A stretch of 64,000 nucleotides of DNA from Prorocentrum cordatum (Eukaryota; Sar; Dinophyceae; Prorocentrales; Prorocentraceae), in the NCBI GenBank assembly GCA_963575745.1, contig CAUYUJ010004780.1, forward strand, positions 236,812 to 300,811, read 5' to 3'. Under the pieces are notes generated by a model. The model saw only the letters and a program-made list of their open reading frames with translations. It ran no database searches and had not been told where the DNA came from. Below, one piece after another: positions 28,072-37,539 of this stretch (positions are counted from its first letter, which is position 1; every line of letters starts with the position of its first letter). The translations under genes were made by a program, and so were the position numbers.

Positions 28072-30784
28072 ACTCGAGGTGGTGGTCCTCGGGCATTGTC
28101 AGCGCCGCCCACTCGGCCATCTCGTAGCTCTCGTTCGGCAGGTCAAGGAGGTTGACCGCCGGGTGGCCCACCTTGGTGTGGTGGAGCTTCAGGTTGTAGA
28201 CGCCGATGTTGGCGAAGTCGGCGACATCGCCCTCTGTGGAGAGCCGCATGCTCAGCCCGAGCTTGGTGAGCATGTCCCTGCTGAGCAGCATCGGGCAGTC
28301 GCCCGGCACCTCGCACGACAAGATCTCGCCGCACTTCCCGCCGATGCTCACGGGAAAGCGAACCGCCGTGGTGCTCCTCGTGCGGCCGCCGACCCCTCTG
28401 AATGTGCGGGAGGTCGGGGTCTTCACTACCTGAAGACCGCGCCTCGCGAGCTTACGCTCGAAGGCTGCCCGCCACGACTCGCCGTGCATGGTGCGCGTGC
28501 AGCCAATGTCGATGATGGCGAGCATGGCGTCGGCGTCGTTGTCGTGTGCCGAGAAGGCGTTGCCGGTAGTGGCGACCATGACCGAGCTCTCGTAGGTGGA
28601 GATGACGTCCGGCTGATGGATGTTGGGCTGAACCGGGATGGTGAAGCCACCGGCGTTGACCTCCATCCAGTCGTTGTCGGCGGGGAGCCTCCTCTTGTCG
28701 CTGTCGATCATCTGCTGCGGGGCAGCGTTGAACTTGCCACGCGCGATCTTCACGATGGCATAGAGGAAGTACGCGTAGCGGTACAAGTGGAGGTTGATCT
28801 CCTCCGCCTCGGGGTCCAAGACCTGGTCCAGAGCCCACTTGTTATACCAGATGAGTGCCGGGTCGGACGCTGCATCCTGGAAGGTTCGCCCCTTGTGCGT
28901 GCCGAAGTTGATGACCTCCGCTGGGTACGGGACCGGGTTGAGCTGGTCGACGCCATCGAGATCCGGGAACTCCACCAGCTCGATGCTGTGGTGGAGCGGG
29001 ATGCCGTACAGGAAGGCCAGCTCCGGTCCCGGCTTCGGCTCGGGGTCGCCCTGGGCCAGGTCGACCTTGATGATGCGCTTCTCGGGTGTAGGTGGTGCGG
29101 CCGGTGCTGATCCAGTAGCACTCGGCCTCGTAGAACTGGCCGCAGACGCGGCCGCCGGTGTAGGTGCACGTGGTCTATCGCTTCCTGCAGCCGGCCGGCC
29201 GAATAGCCGCTTCTTGCCGGTAAGGCGTCGCGCCGCGGGCGCCGCCGCCCGTCTCCTCGAATACGTAGACGGGAGGCGACCCTGAACCATCAGGGTGTCG
29301 ACCACCATGGCGATCCGCTTCGCGAACTCCTTGCGGAACAGGAAGCGGCCCCACTTCGTGCCCATCAAGACCGTCATGTAGTAGCTCCACAGCTCAAGCC
29401 CCTTGTTGCGGTGGGCGAGCGTGAAGTGGCGGTCGCACTCCCTGCATGCGATGTACCTGGTGGTCTTGTTGGCGCCGCGGACGACCTTCTCGCAGGCGTC
29501 GTCGGTCACGTGCTCGCAGGCGCGCTCCATCTCGCCCTTCAGAACCATGAAGACCTCGGACGGAGCGCTGTCGTCGTCGTTGTCTCCGTACTCCTCGAGC
29601 GTAAAGTAGTTATGAGCGGGCTTCTTGGCTGGAGACGCCGATGTAGGCTTCCGGCCCGACCGACGAGGGCAAACATCATCGCCCTGCCAGTGCCCGAACT
29701 GGTGGCAGTCGGAGCACTGGGTCCGCTTCTTCAGGTTGGCGATGCGCTGCCGGCGAGCGTCGCGCTGTCGGTCGTCGTAGCCGGGGACAGCGCTACTCGA
29801 ACTGCTGCTGCCACCTCGCCCCGCGGGCGATCTGCTCGGCAATCCCCTGCCGCCTCCACGGCGGCCTCCCTTCCCACCGGTCTTGCCACGACCGTGGAAG
29901 CTCGAAGTCACTCGCCTAGGCGGCCTCTTCTTGTTGAAGATCTTGTTGCGACTCTGCAAAACGAGGGCGAGGGCTTCGGCCTCCTCGGGGCCAAGCTCGT
30001 CGAGGTTCTCCGCGACGTAGTTCTCGATGTCGAACTCGTCGTCCTCGCCGTGCTCGTACTCCTCCTCCTCGCCCTGGTAGTAGCCGTCCTCGTCCTCGTC
30101 CTCGTAGTAGACGTTGTCGAGCTCCGACGGGTTCTCGTCCTGGTCCGACGCGGCGTAGGCGTAGGCAGACCGCTCTCGGCGATCCGCGCGTCGGTCCTGA
30201 TGTCGATGTACCGCTGGGTACTGTGCCCTCAGAGCGTACTCGATGCCTGCTAGCTTGTACTCGTTCTTGTTGGAGGCGAGGACCGCGGCCTGCTCCTTCA
30301 TACTGATGCCGCAGAACCTGAGGATCAGCGCGGCCTGGATGTCTTCCGAGATCGTTGTGCTAGCGCTGACCTCCTGCAACTCGGCGAACTCCTTTCGCCT
30401 CCTCGTCACATAATTAGCCATGGACTCGTTTCGATCACGCCAAACCGAAGAGCCATACAGAGCCTTGTCGAAGATCTCGGTGCTACGGACGGGCGCGATG
30501 TCTTGAACCTCCTTCTTCAGCGTCATCAGAAAGAGGGCGAGCCCATCTGGCTTGGACTCGCCGTACTCGTCAGTTGCGATCAGCTCGTCGTGCTTGAGCT
30601 TGCGCACAGCCTCGTATGCTGGACCAGACAGGCCAGAGCGCAAGTGCAGGGCCGTCGCGGCCTGCTTCGACTTCTCGCCCGTCCTGCCATGGTAGAGGTC
30701 CCAGGCGCGCTCCTCATATTCGTTGAAATACTCTGGCTGCCCGGCGTACTGGGGGATGCCATTCCTGTCCAGCTCGATGGACAT
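28016..30784 (-). CDS. gag: Element 3 Gag-protease
   Basis: ATG at 30784, 922 codons. The N-terminal half is capsid-like, with an acidic Asp/Glu/Tyr stretch, a basic Gly/Arg stretch, and a zinc knuckle CSDCHQFGHWQGDDVC whose last spacing is five rather than four residues. A second Cys/His site, CRECDRHFTLAH, follows. Near the middle, FGTHKGRTFQDAASDP...YNKW resembles the small ExoX C-terminal/DUF3820-type motif. The protease has MLAIIDIGCTRTMHG, where the usual Asp-Thr/Ser-Gly is Asp-Ile-Gly, so its activity is uncertain. The end overlaps pol, which lies in the +1 register. Confidence 0.88.
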   Translation of the reverse strand: MSIELDRNGIPQYAGQPEYFNEYEERAWDLYHGRTGEKSKQAATALHLRSGLSGPAYEAVRKLKHDELIATDEYGESKPDGLALFLMTLKKEVQDIAPVRSTEIFDKALYGSSVWRDRNESMANYVTRRRKEFAELQEVSASTTISEDIQAALILRFCGISMKEQAAVLASNKNEYKLAGIEYALRAQYPAVHRHQDRRADRRERSAYAYAASDQDENPSELDNVYYEDEDEDGYYQGEEEEYEHGEDDEFDIENYVAENLDELGPEEAEALALVLQSRNKIFNKKRPPRRVTSSFHGRGKTGGKGGRRGGGRGLPSRSPAGRGGSSSSSSAVPGYDDRQRDARRQRIANLKKRTQCSDCHQFGHWQGDDVCPRRSGRKPTSASPAKKPAHNYFTLEEYGDNDDDSAPSEVFMVLKGEMERACEHVTDDACEKVVRGANKTTRYIACRECDRHFTLAHRNKGLELWSYYMTVLMGTKWGRFLFRKEFAKRIAMVVDTLMVQGRLPSTYSRRRAAAPAARRLTGKKRLFGRPAAGSDRPRAPTPAAASAASSTRPSATGSAPAAPPTPEKRIIKVDLAQGDPEPKPGPELAFLYGIPLHHSIELVEFPDLDGVDQLNPVPYPAEVINFGTHKGRTFQDAASDPALIWYNKWALDQVLDPEAEEINLHLYRYAYFLYAIVKIARGKFNAAPQQMIDSDKRRLPADNDWMEVNAGGFTIPVQPNIHQPDVISTYESSVMVATTGNAFSAHDNDADAMLAIIDIGCTRTMHGESWRAAFERKLARRGLQVVKTPTSRTFRGVGGRTRSTTAVRFPVSIGGKCGEILSCEVPGDCPMLLSRDMLTKLGLSMRLSTEGDVADFANIGVYNLKLHHTKVGHPAVNLLDLPNESYEMAEWAALTMPEDHHLEFLPRAIPRRHHLHRGELG

Positions 30785-31015
30785 CTTCAGGAGGATGTGA
30801 AGGATGATGAGCAGCAGCGTCCTTGCACAGGTAGGTGCCCTCGGCCAGCGCGGCGGAGGGTGCGTCGTCGTGGGCTGCCACGACAGCCGCGGTGGTGACC
30901 GCGGCGGCGGAGGGGAGGCGCGGCGACCTCCGGCGGCGGCGCTGGCCGCTGCCTGCCGCGGAGCGCCCGGGCGCGGCGGCCCAGCCCAGCGGCCTATGAT
31001 GCGCAGGTCCCGGAG
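30785..31015 (-). other. Element 3 5' leader
   Basis: About 230 nt, GC-rich, between the primer binding site and the gag ATG. Confidence 0.5.
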
Positions 31016-31035
31016 CTATCGCGCTCCGCTTACCA
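31016..31035 (-). promoter_or_regulatory. Element 3 primer binding site
   Basis: The minus strand reads TGGTAAGCGGAGCGCGATAG directly after the LTR. It matches the element 2 site except for one extra A, so probably uses the same initiator tRNA primer with a one-base bulge. Confidence 0.65.
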
Positions 31036-31185
31036 TGAGTCTGCCCAGGCGGGCAGGGATCGCTGATAAGGATGCTTTATACCCTTGATCCAAAAAGGGC
31101 GCCCTGTGAACGCGCGCGCTGCTGTAGAAATCAAGATAAGAACAGATACTACACACGCGCCTGCTAAATACCCGCTTCTCTGACA
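31036..31185 (-). repeat. Element 3 5' LTR (150 bp)
   Basis: 98 percent identical to 22305-22456. The spliced-leader-like stretch lies at 31084-31100 and is followed on the sense strand by GGTATAAAGC. Confidence 0.95.
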
Positions 31186-31511
31186 AATGCTGATTGTATC
31201 GATCTTGATGTACCCTGCCGAGGGCTGTGCTGTGCTGCGCCGTGCTGACTTGCGATGTGCCATGGCACGATTTTGCTCTATAGCCTCGTGGATCGAGTTC
31301 TCCTTTGCATCCGAGTCCTGACCGAACTGATCTGGATCTTAAGCTCGAGCTGCCGGAACACATAGTAGCTGCCCCAGAGCTAATTGACATGGGGGACATG
31401 CCAGGAGGTCGCGCCGCGGAACGTCTCAAGGGACGCGCCAAGCGACGTGCCAAGGGACGTGCCATGGGGTCGCACCGCGGGACGTGCCAAGGGGACGCGC
31501 TACGGAACGTG
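31186..31511. repeat. Family C repeat, right of element 3
   Basis: Begins with AATGC (target duplication) and continues CTGATTGTATCGATCTTGATG, completing the copy interrupted by element 3. It ends in the GGGACGTGCC minisatellite and the CGTGCTGGGG join to family A. Confidence 0.85.
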
Positions 31512-31780
31512 CTGGGGAAAAGCGTTTCGCTCGAGACATCCAGTCAAAATCCAAGGAAATCCTGGCAAAACAAACGAAGTAGTCAAGACATCCTCGAAAT
31601 TCCTGCGCGCGGGACGCGGCGCGCGCGAGACATCCTCGGAATTCCTGCGAGCGGGGTGGAAAACAAGCATTTTGCCTCAGACATCCTCTGAATTCTGGCC
31701 CCCTACGAGGCACCCGCTCGAGACATCCCCCAAGCTTGCAAAACCAGCGCTTCGCTCGAGACATCCTCAACAAATTATGA
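31512..31780. repeat. Family A repeat, left flank of the tyrosine-recombinase element
   Basis: GAGACATCC units ending CTCAACAAATTATGA at 31780, where the recombinase element begins. Family A resumes on the other side at 38569 with ATTTTGCAAAACCAGCG. Confidence 0.8.
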
Positions 31781-31892
31781 ACAGCAACCAGGCGGACGAT
31801 GGATGCCAGACAATTTTATGAGAACTCCGACCGCCCCAAGGCCTAGGGCGAGACACGGGATCACAGGCCAGATGACAGCATAGGAGATCCCC
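31781..31892 (-). repeat. Split direct repeat B2 (terminal)
   Basis: Second copy of B with the internal deletion. It forms the outer end of the element next to family A. A 46-bp unique stretch (31893-31938) separates it from A2. Confidence 0.88.
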
Positions 31893-31938
31893 AGACAGTG
31901 CAGCACAAAGGATGCAAGCGACAGGGGGGGAGGGAGGG

Positions 31939-32042
31939 AGAGCTTGAGCCGCGTGCCACGGATAGCACACGGGACTGTGAATTCTCACATGCGGCATCCT
32001 TGCGGCCAGACCCTCCTGTGCTTACAGATCTAAGATCATACA
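31939..32042 (-). repeat. Split direct repeat A2
   Basis: Second copy of A, directly adjoining B1. The spliced-leader-like stretch is at 31943-31962. Confidence 0.9.
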
Positions 32043-32180
32043 GCACAACCAGGCGGACGATGGATGCCAGACAATTCTATGAGAACTCCGACCGCAGGCG
32101 ACATCAGCCATCCATCCCGGGCCCCAAGGCCTAGGGCGAGACACGGGATCACAGGCCAGATGACAGCATAGGAGATCCCC
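32041..32180 (-). repeat. Split direct repeat B1
   Basis: About 140 bp, from CAACCAGGCGGACGATGGATG to CATAGGAGATCCCC. It contains a 26-bp internal stretch around AGGCGACATCAGCCATCC that B2 lacks. Confidence 0.88.
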
Positions 32181-32367
32181 CGAATCCCGCAGGACTGACT
32201 GGGCCACCAAGGCCGGACCAAAAAGTCAAACTTAAACGAAACACAGTGGTCGCCCAAAGCCCCCAAGACGCACCAACAGGCAACAGTGTCAACACCCCCC
32301 AAGAAGATCGGTACCAGCGGCAAGCCGACCATCAGGGAAGCACACGACGCTGCTACCTGCCAGGCAG

Positions 32368-33210
32368 TTAGACATCGAGTCCAGAGGCGAGGGCCCACAA
32401 ACGACGAAGAGACATTCGCATTGACCCATTGATCATTAACTTCGCAACGGTCTGAGCCAGTCTCGGCGGATACGAGGCTGCTAAGGCGGTCCAGTTCTTG
32501 CCGCCAGGAGCCTTCCCAGTCAAGACAATGTGTGGCTTCTGGGTCCTACTGCACAGGCCGTGGCGACAATTGCAGTTCTTCTGGAGTGAGTGGAGAAAGG
32601 GAGAAAGCCAGGCAGAGATACGAGTGGGCTTCATCCATCGGGTGCCATATTGACACATGTGAAAGACAACTGACTGATGCAAAAGTTTCTGGCACAGCTG
32701 CAGCATGCGGGGCGCAGACCAAAGCTGGGACAGGGCTGGGTTCTCGATATATACTGGAAAACCGCACTTGATGCACAAATCAACTATTCGGCAACTGGAC
32801 GTAAAAGTGGCATTCCCTGCCGCTAGCCGTCCTTGTTCGGCCTGTGAGAGTAGGGCGGCAGGGGCGCCCATCGGGTGGTCGCGCGAGCGAAGTGGATGAC
32901 GGAGGGCCCTGCTCCAAGACGTGCTAGGGGTTCCCAAGAACACCCCCGAGACACATCCACTAGAAATCCACCCCCGAACAAGTTTGATGAAAACAGGGTG
33001 CAGGTGATCCTCACCAGCCGAGTTTTAAATCCAGGTCAAGGGCAGAAGCGCCCGGGCCCCGAAGGGCCTCCGACAAGGACCCAGACCCGGCAAACAACTC
33101 ACGAAACAAACGATACTGAGACGGATTATGGGACCCTTTCCCCCTACTTATCTCCTCCTTAAATCGGCACTGCAGGTGGGCTCGAATCTTAGAGGCGATG
33201 AGGGAGTAAG
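32368..33210 (-). pseudogene. Methyltransferase-like domain of the recombinase element, frameshifted
   Basis: It starts in the RT register with YRLFRELFAGSGSLSEALRG, a clear SAM-binding motif I, and LDLDLKLGW, then hits a TGA at 33011-33013. Shifting by one base at about 33014 restores EDHLHPVFIKLVRGWISSG (33012 down), GVFLGTPSTSWSRAL (motif IV-like), VYIENPALSQLW (motif VI-like Glu) and a C-terminal part with SYPPRLAQTVAKLM. The catalytic position of motif IV is Ser (AGC) instead of the expected Cys. Frame break plus Ser make it inactive as it stands. The fold assignment rests on motif order and is not search-tested. Confidence 0.68.
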
Positions 33211-33216
33211 AAGGTC

Positions 33217-34458
33217 TCACTGGTGGCTTCTGTGATCTCCTGATGGGCGCAGCCTTCGGGCCGCTCGCACCGCCGGCACACACGTCGCTGGGATGAGGTG
33301 ACTGATGCTGGCCTCCAGGGTCCCGCCTGCCATGACCACCGTCCAGACATGTTCCAACATGAGATGTCCGAGACGAAGTACGTCGCCGTGCACCGAACTG
33401 ATTTCCGACAACAGCTTTGTCTCCTTGCCGTAACGTTTCAAACTCTTCACGGATGCCCACCTGCCTCGAAGCTGCACCTGGAACGCGCCCCTTCGGCGAC
33501 TGAGCAAATCGTCCGACGCACCCCCGCGGCGGAGGCAGCACAGGTGGTCCGAGACCTGGGGGGGGGCCAGGAGGCTGAGGCAGCGGCTGTACTTCGGCCT
33601 CAAGGCCCCGACCGCGAACGACCACAGGCAGGCGTCGGCGTTCGTCGTCGATCGGAGGTACTCCAAGGCTGGCACCAACCACGGGCCCATGTCGATCAAC
33701 ACACTCTCGTCGTGGAGACCCGTCTTCCCGGGAATCAACGATCCCACGTCGTGAAGCAGTAGCCCCCAATGTCGATATGGTGCCCCCGCCGCAGGCGAGG
33801 GTGGGATGAGGTTGCGGCCCTTCCACTTGAACGTCTCGCGGGGCCTCAGGTAGGCAACGAACGACAGCGCGACCCAGACCGCCATCCAGGGCGCACCCGC
33901 CTCCACCAGCAGCAGGCACACGGCCATGGCAACCGCCTTCGGCAATGGCAGCCGGGTCCCCGCAGGCACTCTCCGCTTCCGCGAGATCGAGGCGCGGGCA
34001 GCCCTCGGCCACTGCAACTTCCACTGCCCCCGCGAGCTCGGGTAGAGATGCGCGAGGCTGGCCAGCAGCTGCGCGCCGTGGTCGGACGACGCGCCGCGGT
34101 GAAAGCAATCGTCCGTGTATTGGGCTAGGATCACATCCATCTCCTCGACGTTGTGCCGGTCCAGGCCCCGCTTGGTGCAAAAATCCAAGAAGGCCGTCGC
34201 AGTTTTCTTGTAGAGGGCCTCCGTCACTGGGCGGATCGCAATCTGCTCGAGAACCGCGAGGGATCCCAAGGGCTCCCGCTCCGCGGTCAGGCGCTGGGCG
34301 GCGGCAACGCGCGTCTCGCGCTGTGCCCTGGCCCGCTCCTTTGCCCTCCCAGGCGCGGCCCGCGGCGTCGCCCTCGGGCGGCAGGCGGCGCGCCGCGCGG
34401 AAGCCTGAGAACCATCCGAGATGGCCGCGGGAAATGCGATCTGACGGGTTCCCCTCAC
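33217..34458 (-). CDS. Tyrosine recombinase of the recombinase element
   Basis: 413 codons from a GTG at 34458, in a register different from RT; it would need a +1 shift from RT-RNase H. The N-terminal SAM-like helical part (about 65-160) is followed by the catalytic domain: R205 in AYLRPRETFKWKG, K245 as a possible active-site lysine, R310 in CCLRRGGASDD, W334 in RGRWASVKSLKRY and the nucleophile Y343. The W-x8-Y spacing is typical. The usual His two residues before the second Arg is a Cys here. It would integrate a circular DNA intermediate without target duplication. Confidence 0.82.
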   Translation of the reverse strand: MRGTRQIAFPAAISDGSQASARRAACRPRATPRAAPGRAKERARAQRETRVAAAQRLTAEREPLGSLAVLEQIAIRPVTEALYKKTATAFLDFCTKRGLDRHNVEEMDVILAQYTDDCFHRGASSDHGAQLLASLAHLYPSSRGQWKLQWPRAARASISRKRRVPAGTRLPLPKAVAMAVCLLLVEAGAPWMAVWVALSFVAYLRPRETFKWKGRNLIPPSPAAGAPYRHWGLLLHDVGSLIPGKTGLHDESVLIDMGPWLVPALEYLRSTTNADACLWSFAVGALRPKYSRCLSLLAPPQVSDHLCCLRRGGASDDLLSRRRGAFQVQLRGRWASVKSLKRYGKETKLLSEISSVHGDVLRLGHLMLEHVWTVVMAGGTLEASISHLIPATCVPAVRAARRLRPSGDHRSHQ

Positions 34459-36659
34459 TGGGGATCCAGCGAACGTGCAGACGACATCCTGAAGCCAATG
34501 ACAACGAGGCCAGCTTCAACATGACTGACTGGAGGTGAACTGATTTCGCTCGGCCCTTGCAGCAGGCCAAAGCCAGGCACGCGTTATCGACGAGGGCAAC
34601 CACTCGCCGCCCCACGGCAGCACCAGCGCGCAAGATGTGCTTGTAGGCCAACGCGAGGGCCTCACCCTCTAACTGCATGATATCGGCGTCGTAGCCCACT
34701 CGAACGGCCAAGACATCCTTCCAATCCTGGGGCCCCATGAGGTCCGCGGGGATCTCATCGAAGAGCAGGGGGTCCACGTCCATGAACCCATGGGGCAAGT
34801 AGTCCGGCGGGCGGGCGGCAGCCTCCGCGTTGACGACGTCCCGAGAGTCCTCGAAGTCCCCAGACTCCCGAAGTGCATTGAGGCGAGCCTTCTCCGCACC
34901 CTCCACACGATATCTCACTCTCTCGCTTACTCGGCCAATCTCTGCAACCTGATCCTCAGAAAGTGAACGATGGCATACTCCAAGACCGAACTCTGAAGCG
35001 TCCGAGGCACAGATCTGCGGATGCCACCCTGCACACATATCCGTCGTGAGGAGAGGGAGAATAGCAACAATCCTACGAAGCTCTAGCGCCACCTGAGGCC
35101 AGAGGGGGGTCACCACATCCTTTGCCGTCTCAATGAACGCGTAACACGCATTCAGGATGGCCAAGGCTTCACGACGGACCATCGAGGACCACGTTATATG
35201 GCCAACAATCACTCCGAGCAAAGCACCGCTGGCAGAACCCCTGGCCAAAAGGCGCTCAATGGCGAAGCGCAGGCGCCAGAGATTCCGAGGCTTCACAGAC
35301 AACCAGCGGCCGGCGACGAGGGAGAGCCCGAGAAAGGTCGAATCCCTAGACGGCTCACAGACTTCATGAACGAGGAGACCAACAGATCTGAGCCTAACGC
35401 TAATCTGGTCAAAAGCAGTCTTCACATTTTTCTGAGACTGGCCTAGCACGAGAAAGTTATCAACATAGCCCGCAGCAGCCGCGTCATCGGCTGTCCTAAA
35501 CGCGACGCCGGGCTCACCGTCAGATATGACGAGACTCGGGCTGAAGCCCGCCTCTTGGATAGCGTTTCGCATCGCAGCCTGGCAAAAATGAAGAGCCCAA
35601 GAGAAGCCCATAGGCATCACAGTTATGCACGGAAGGAGGGCCTGTCCCGCCATCTGAGGAACACCCTCCAGACCAAAGGACATGAGTAAACCCGAATCGA
35701 TGGGTGGCAAAGAGAACCATTCTCTCATGTCGGCTGGAAAGCGCACGTGATAAAAGGCACGCTGAACATCACCTGAGGCAGCAAGACAAGGGCCGCCTTT
35801 CGATTCGATGGCAGAGAAAGCGGAAGCCGAAGGGAGTCGAGTAGAGAGAGGGGAGTTGAAATAACAATTGGCAACTCTAGTGTCGAAAATGAGACGTAGT
35901 TGATCGGACTTCTTAGCCGCGCATCTTAGCCACGCAGAACACTCCAAGAAGGCCCTTCCTTCCCCGCGCAGGTTGAAAGCTTAACATCCCACGCCGGGCC
36001 AGGCAGGCCAGAAAGTCAGCGTAAGTAGAGGGGGAATGAGCGAAAACAGGGTCGATATATGCTCCTTTGGGACAGGCCTCCTGCACCGAAACCTGGGCCT
36101 CAGATGCTGGCCTCAGCATGTGCGATCTCCAATCCTTAAGCCAAGAAGAATCGGCCTGTGAGAGCAAGCGATGTAGGCCAACAGGGGCCGCACCCTCATC
36201 AGGCCACGCAGCGAGGTCACGCGAGTAAGGACGGGCGGGGCCCGCATCCCCATACAACGAATGGTTGCTCAGAAGCTCGCTGAGGGCTCCCTGAGCAAAT
36301 CCCGCCTCGCTGAGAGGAGGGCCCAGACGACAGTAACAATCACCGAAGCGATCGAGCACTCTTTTCTGAGCAAGAGAAGCGGGGGCTGGCGCGGCCTCCT
36401 TATATCCTGACATCTGGTTGAGGGCCTTCGCAGCATCGCTAGCCCAACTGACTAAATGCTGGAGGCGAAGGCGGCGACGGCGCACGGCCCTGCAGACGCT
36501 CGCCGGAGCATCGGAGCAGGGGCCGAGGAGAGGACGCGGGAAAACATCTCTCTGCCGATAGTCGCCAACAGAACGGGGAGTCAAAAAGTCGCTCGAGCCC
36601 CGGCCCCCAACTCCCGAGCTCGGGGGTAGATCACGTCCCATCGCCGGGCCCTGTGCCAT
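34440..36659 (-). pseudogene. Reverse transcriptase-RNase H of the recombinase element, frameshifted
   Basis: Two frames: ATG at 36659 to a TAA at 35913, then the +1 register from 35947. The join is explained by a 13-bp tandem duplication (35911-35936). After it the text runs RLIFDTRVANCYF (fingers), SGDVQRAFYHVRF (motif A Asp), PMGFSWALHFCQ (motif B) and GYVDNFLVLG (motif C, Asp-Asn rather than Asp-Asp). RNase H follows: ASDASEFGLG, LEGEALALAYK, ALVDNACLALACC and RWIPSEGNPSDRISRG. This is the RT type of DIRS-like elements. The frame continues as a shadow across the recombinase. Confidence 0.85.
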
Positions 36660-37460
36660 CCTTGCCGCCTTTCTTGGCCAGGGCCCGCTCCTCTCGCGCC
36701 TTGCGGCGCTCCTCGGCGATCTGGAACTCCTTCGAGAGTTGATCCTACACGAAATCGGCCAGCTGGGGGCTCACGCACACACGTCCTCGAATCATGTCCG
36801 TCCCCATGTACAGATGGTTGTCGGCCACACTGTCCGACCCCCCAGCCAGCCTATCACGGTCTCGTTCTTCCTGCGCTTGAATCACACGGCACAACGATTC
36901 GGCGCTCGCCAGGTTGGTGACCATGAGCTGATCGTAGAATATCATCTGCTCCAACATCCGACAAGCTCTCTCGTGTTCGTCGACCCCCACATCGGATGAC
37001 GACAACTTGGCCTCGGTCCGAAATCGCATATGGCGGCCCATGGGGCTTCCTCCACTCTGTTCCATGAACTTCAGCACCCATAGGACGGTCCGTGGGCCTC
37101 GAATTGGCCAGTCTGACCACGCGTCCTCCCGCATCATCAAGATGGCGTCGCGGAAGGAACGGTAACGGCTGCCCTGCGTGTCGAGGGCGCTGGTGCCCTG
37201 AGGCGCCGCGGGGGCAGGTGCGGCACCGGGGGGCGGGGCCGCGGCGGCTGCAGCTGGCGCCAGGGCCGGAGCTGGAGCCGCCATCGCGGGGGCGCCCGCG
37301 AGAGCCACAGGGCCCGCGGCGCCCGCGGGGGCCAAGCCTGGAGCAACGGCTGCTGCTGGCGCAGGTGGCGCCACAGCAGGAGGCAACAGCCCCCCCCCCC
37401 GGCCCCGCAAGGGCGGCTCCCCCAGCGGCCAGCGCGGCCACGGGGACGAGCCCTCCACCC

Positions 37461-37489
37461 GGTGCTAGGCCATCCGATGGCCTAGCACC
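37461..37489. repeat. Perfect inverted repeat containing a TAG stop
   Basis: 13-bp arms GGTGCTAGGCCAT and ATGGCCTAGCACC around CCG. The in-frame TAG of the upstream frame lies in one arm. Confidence 0.9.
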
Positions 37490-37490
37490 A

Positions 37491-37539
37491 GGTGGAGCAG
37501 GTGGCGCGGCCGATGATCGGCCGCGCCACCTGCTCCACC
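37491..37539. repeat. 49-bp perfect palindrome
   Basis: 24-bp arms beginning GGTGGAGCAGGTGGCGCGG, with a single central G, adjoining the smaller hairpin at 37461-37489. In the encoded protein it falls in the Gly/Ala-rich linker. Confidence 0.92.

Larger units (their letters stand above)
22305..31185 (-). mobile_element. Element 3: complete copia-type retrotransposon with methyltransferase-like module
   Basis: The 8881-bp element has LTRs of 152 bp (22305-22456) and 150 bp (31036-31185) and the target duplication AATGC. The LTRs differ by three transitions and one AG dinucleotide, so it is older than elements 1 and 2. On the minus strand it has the 5' LTR, primer binding site, a 922-codon gag-protease frame, and a pol frame entered by a +1 shift that carries a methyltransferase-like module, integrase, RT and RNase H. 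A polypurine-rich 3' region and the 3' LTR follow. Confidence 0.95.

Noticed and set aside
33217-34440. Middle part of the 978-codon frame 33011-35947
   Set aside because: Between RNase H and the methyltransferase start this frame is Gly/Arg/Pro nonsense. The real protein there is the tyrosine recombinase in another register.
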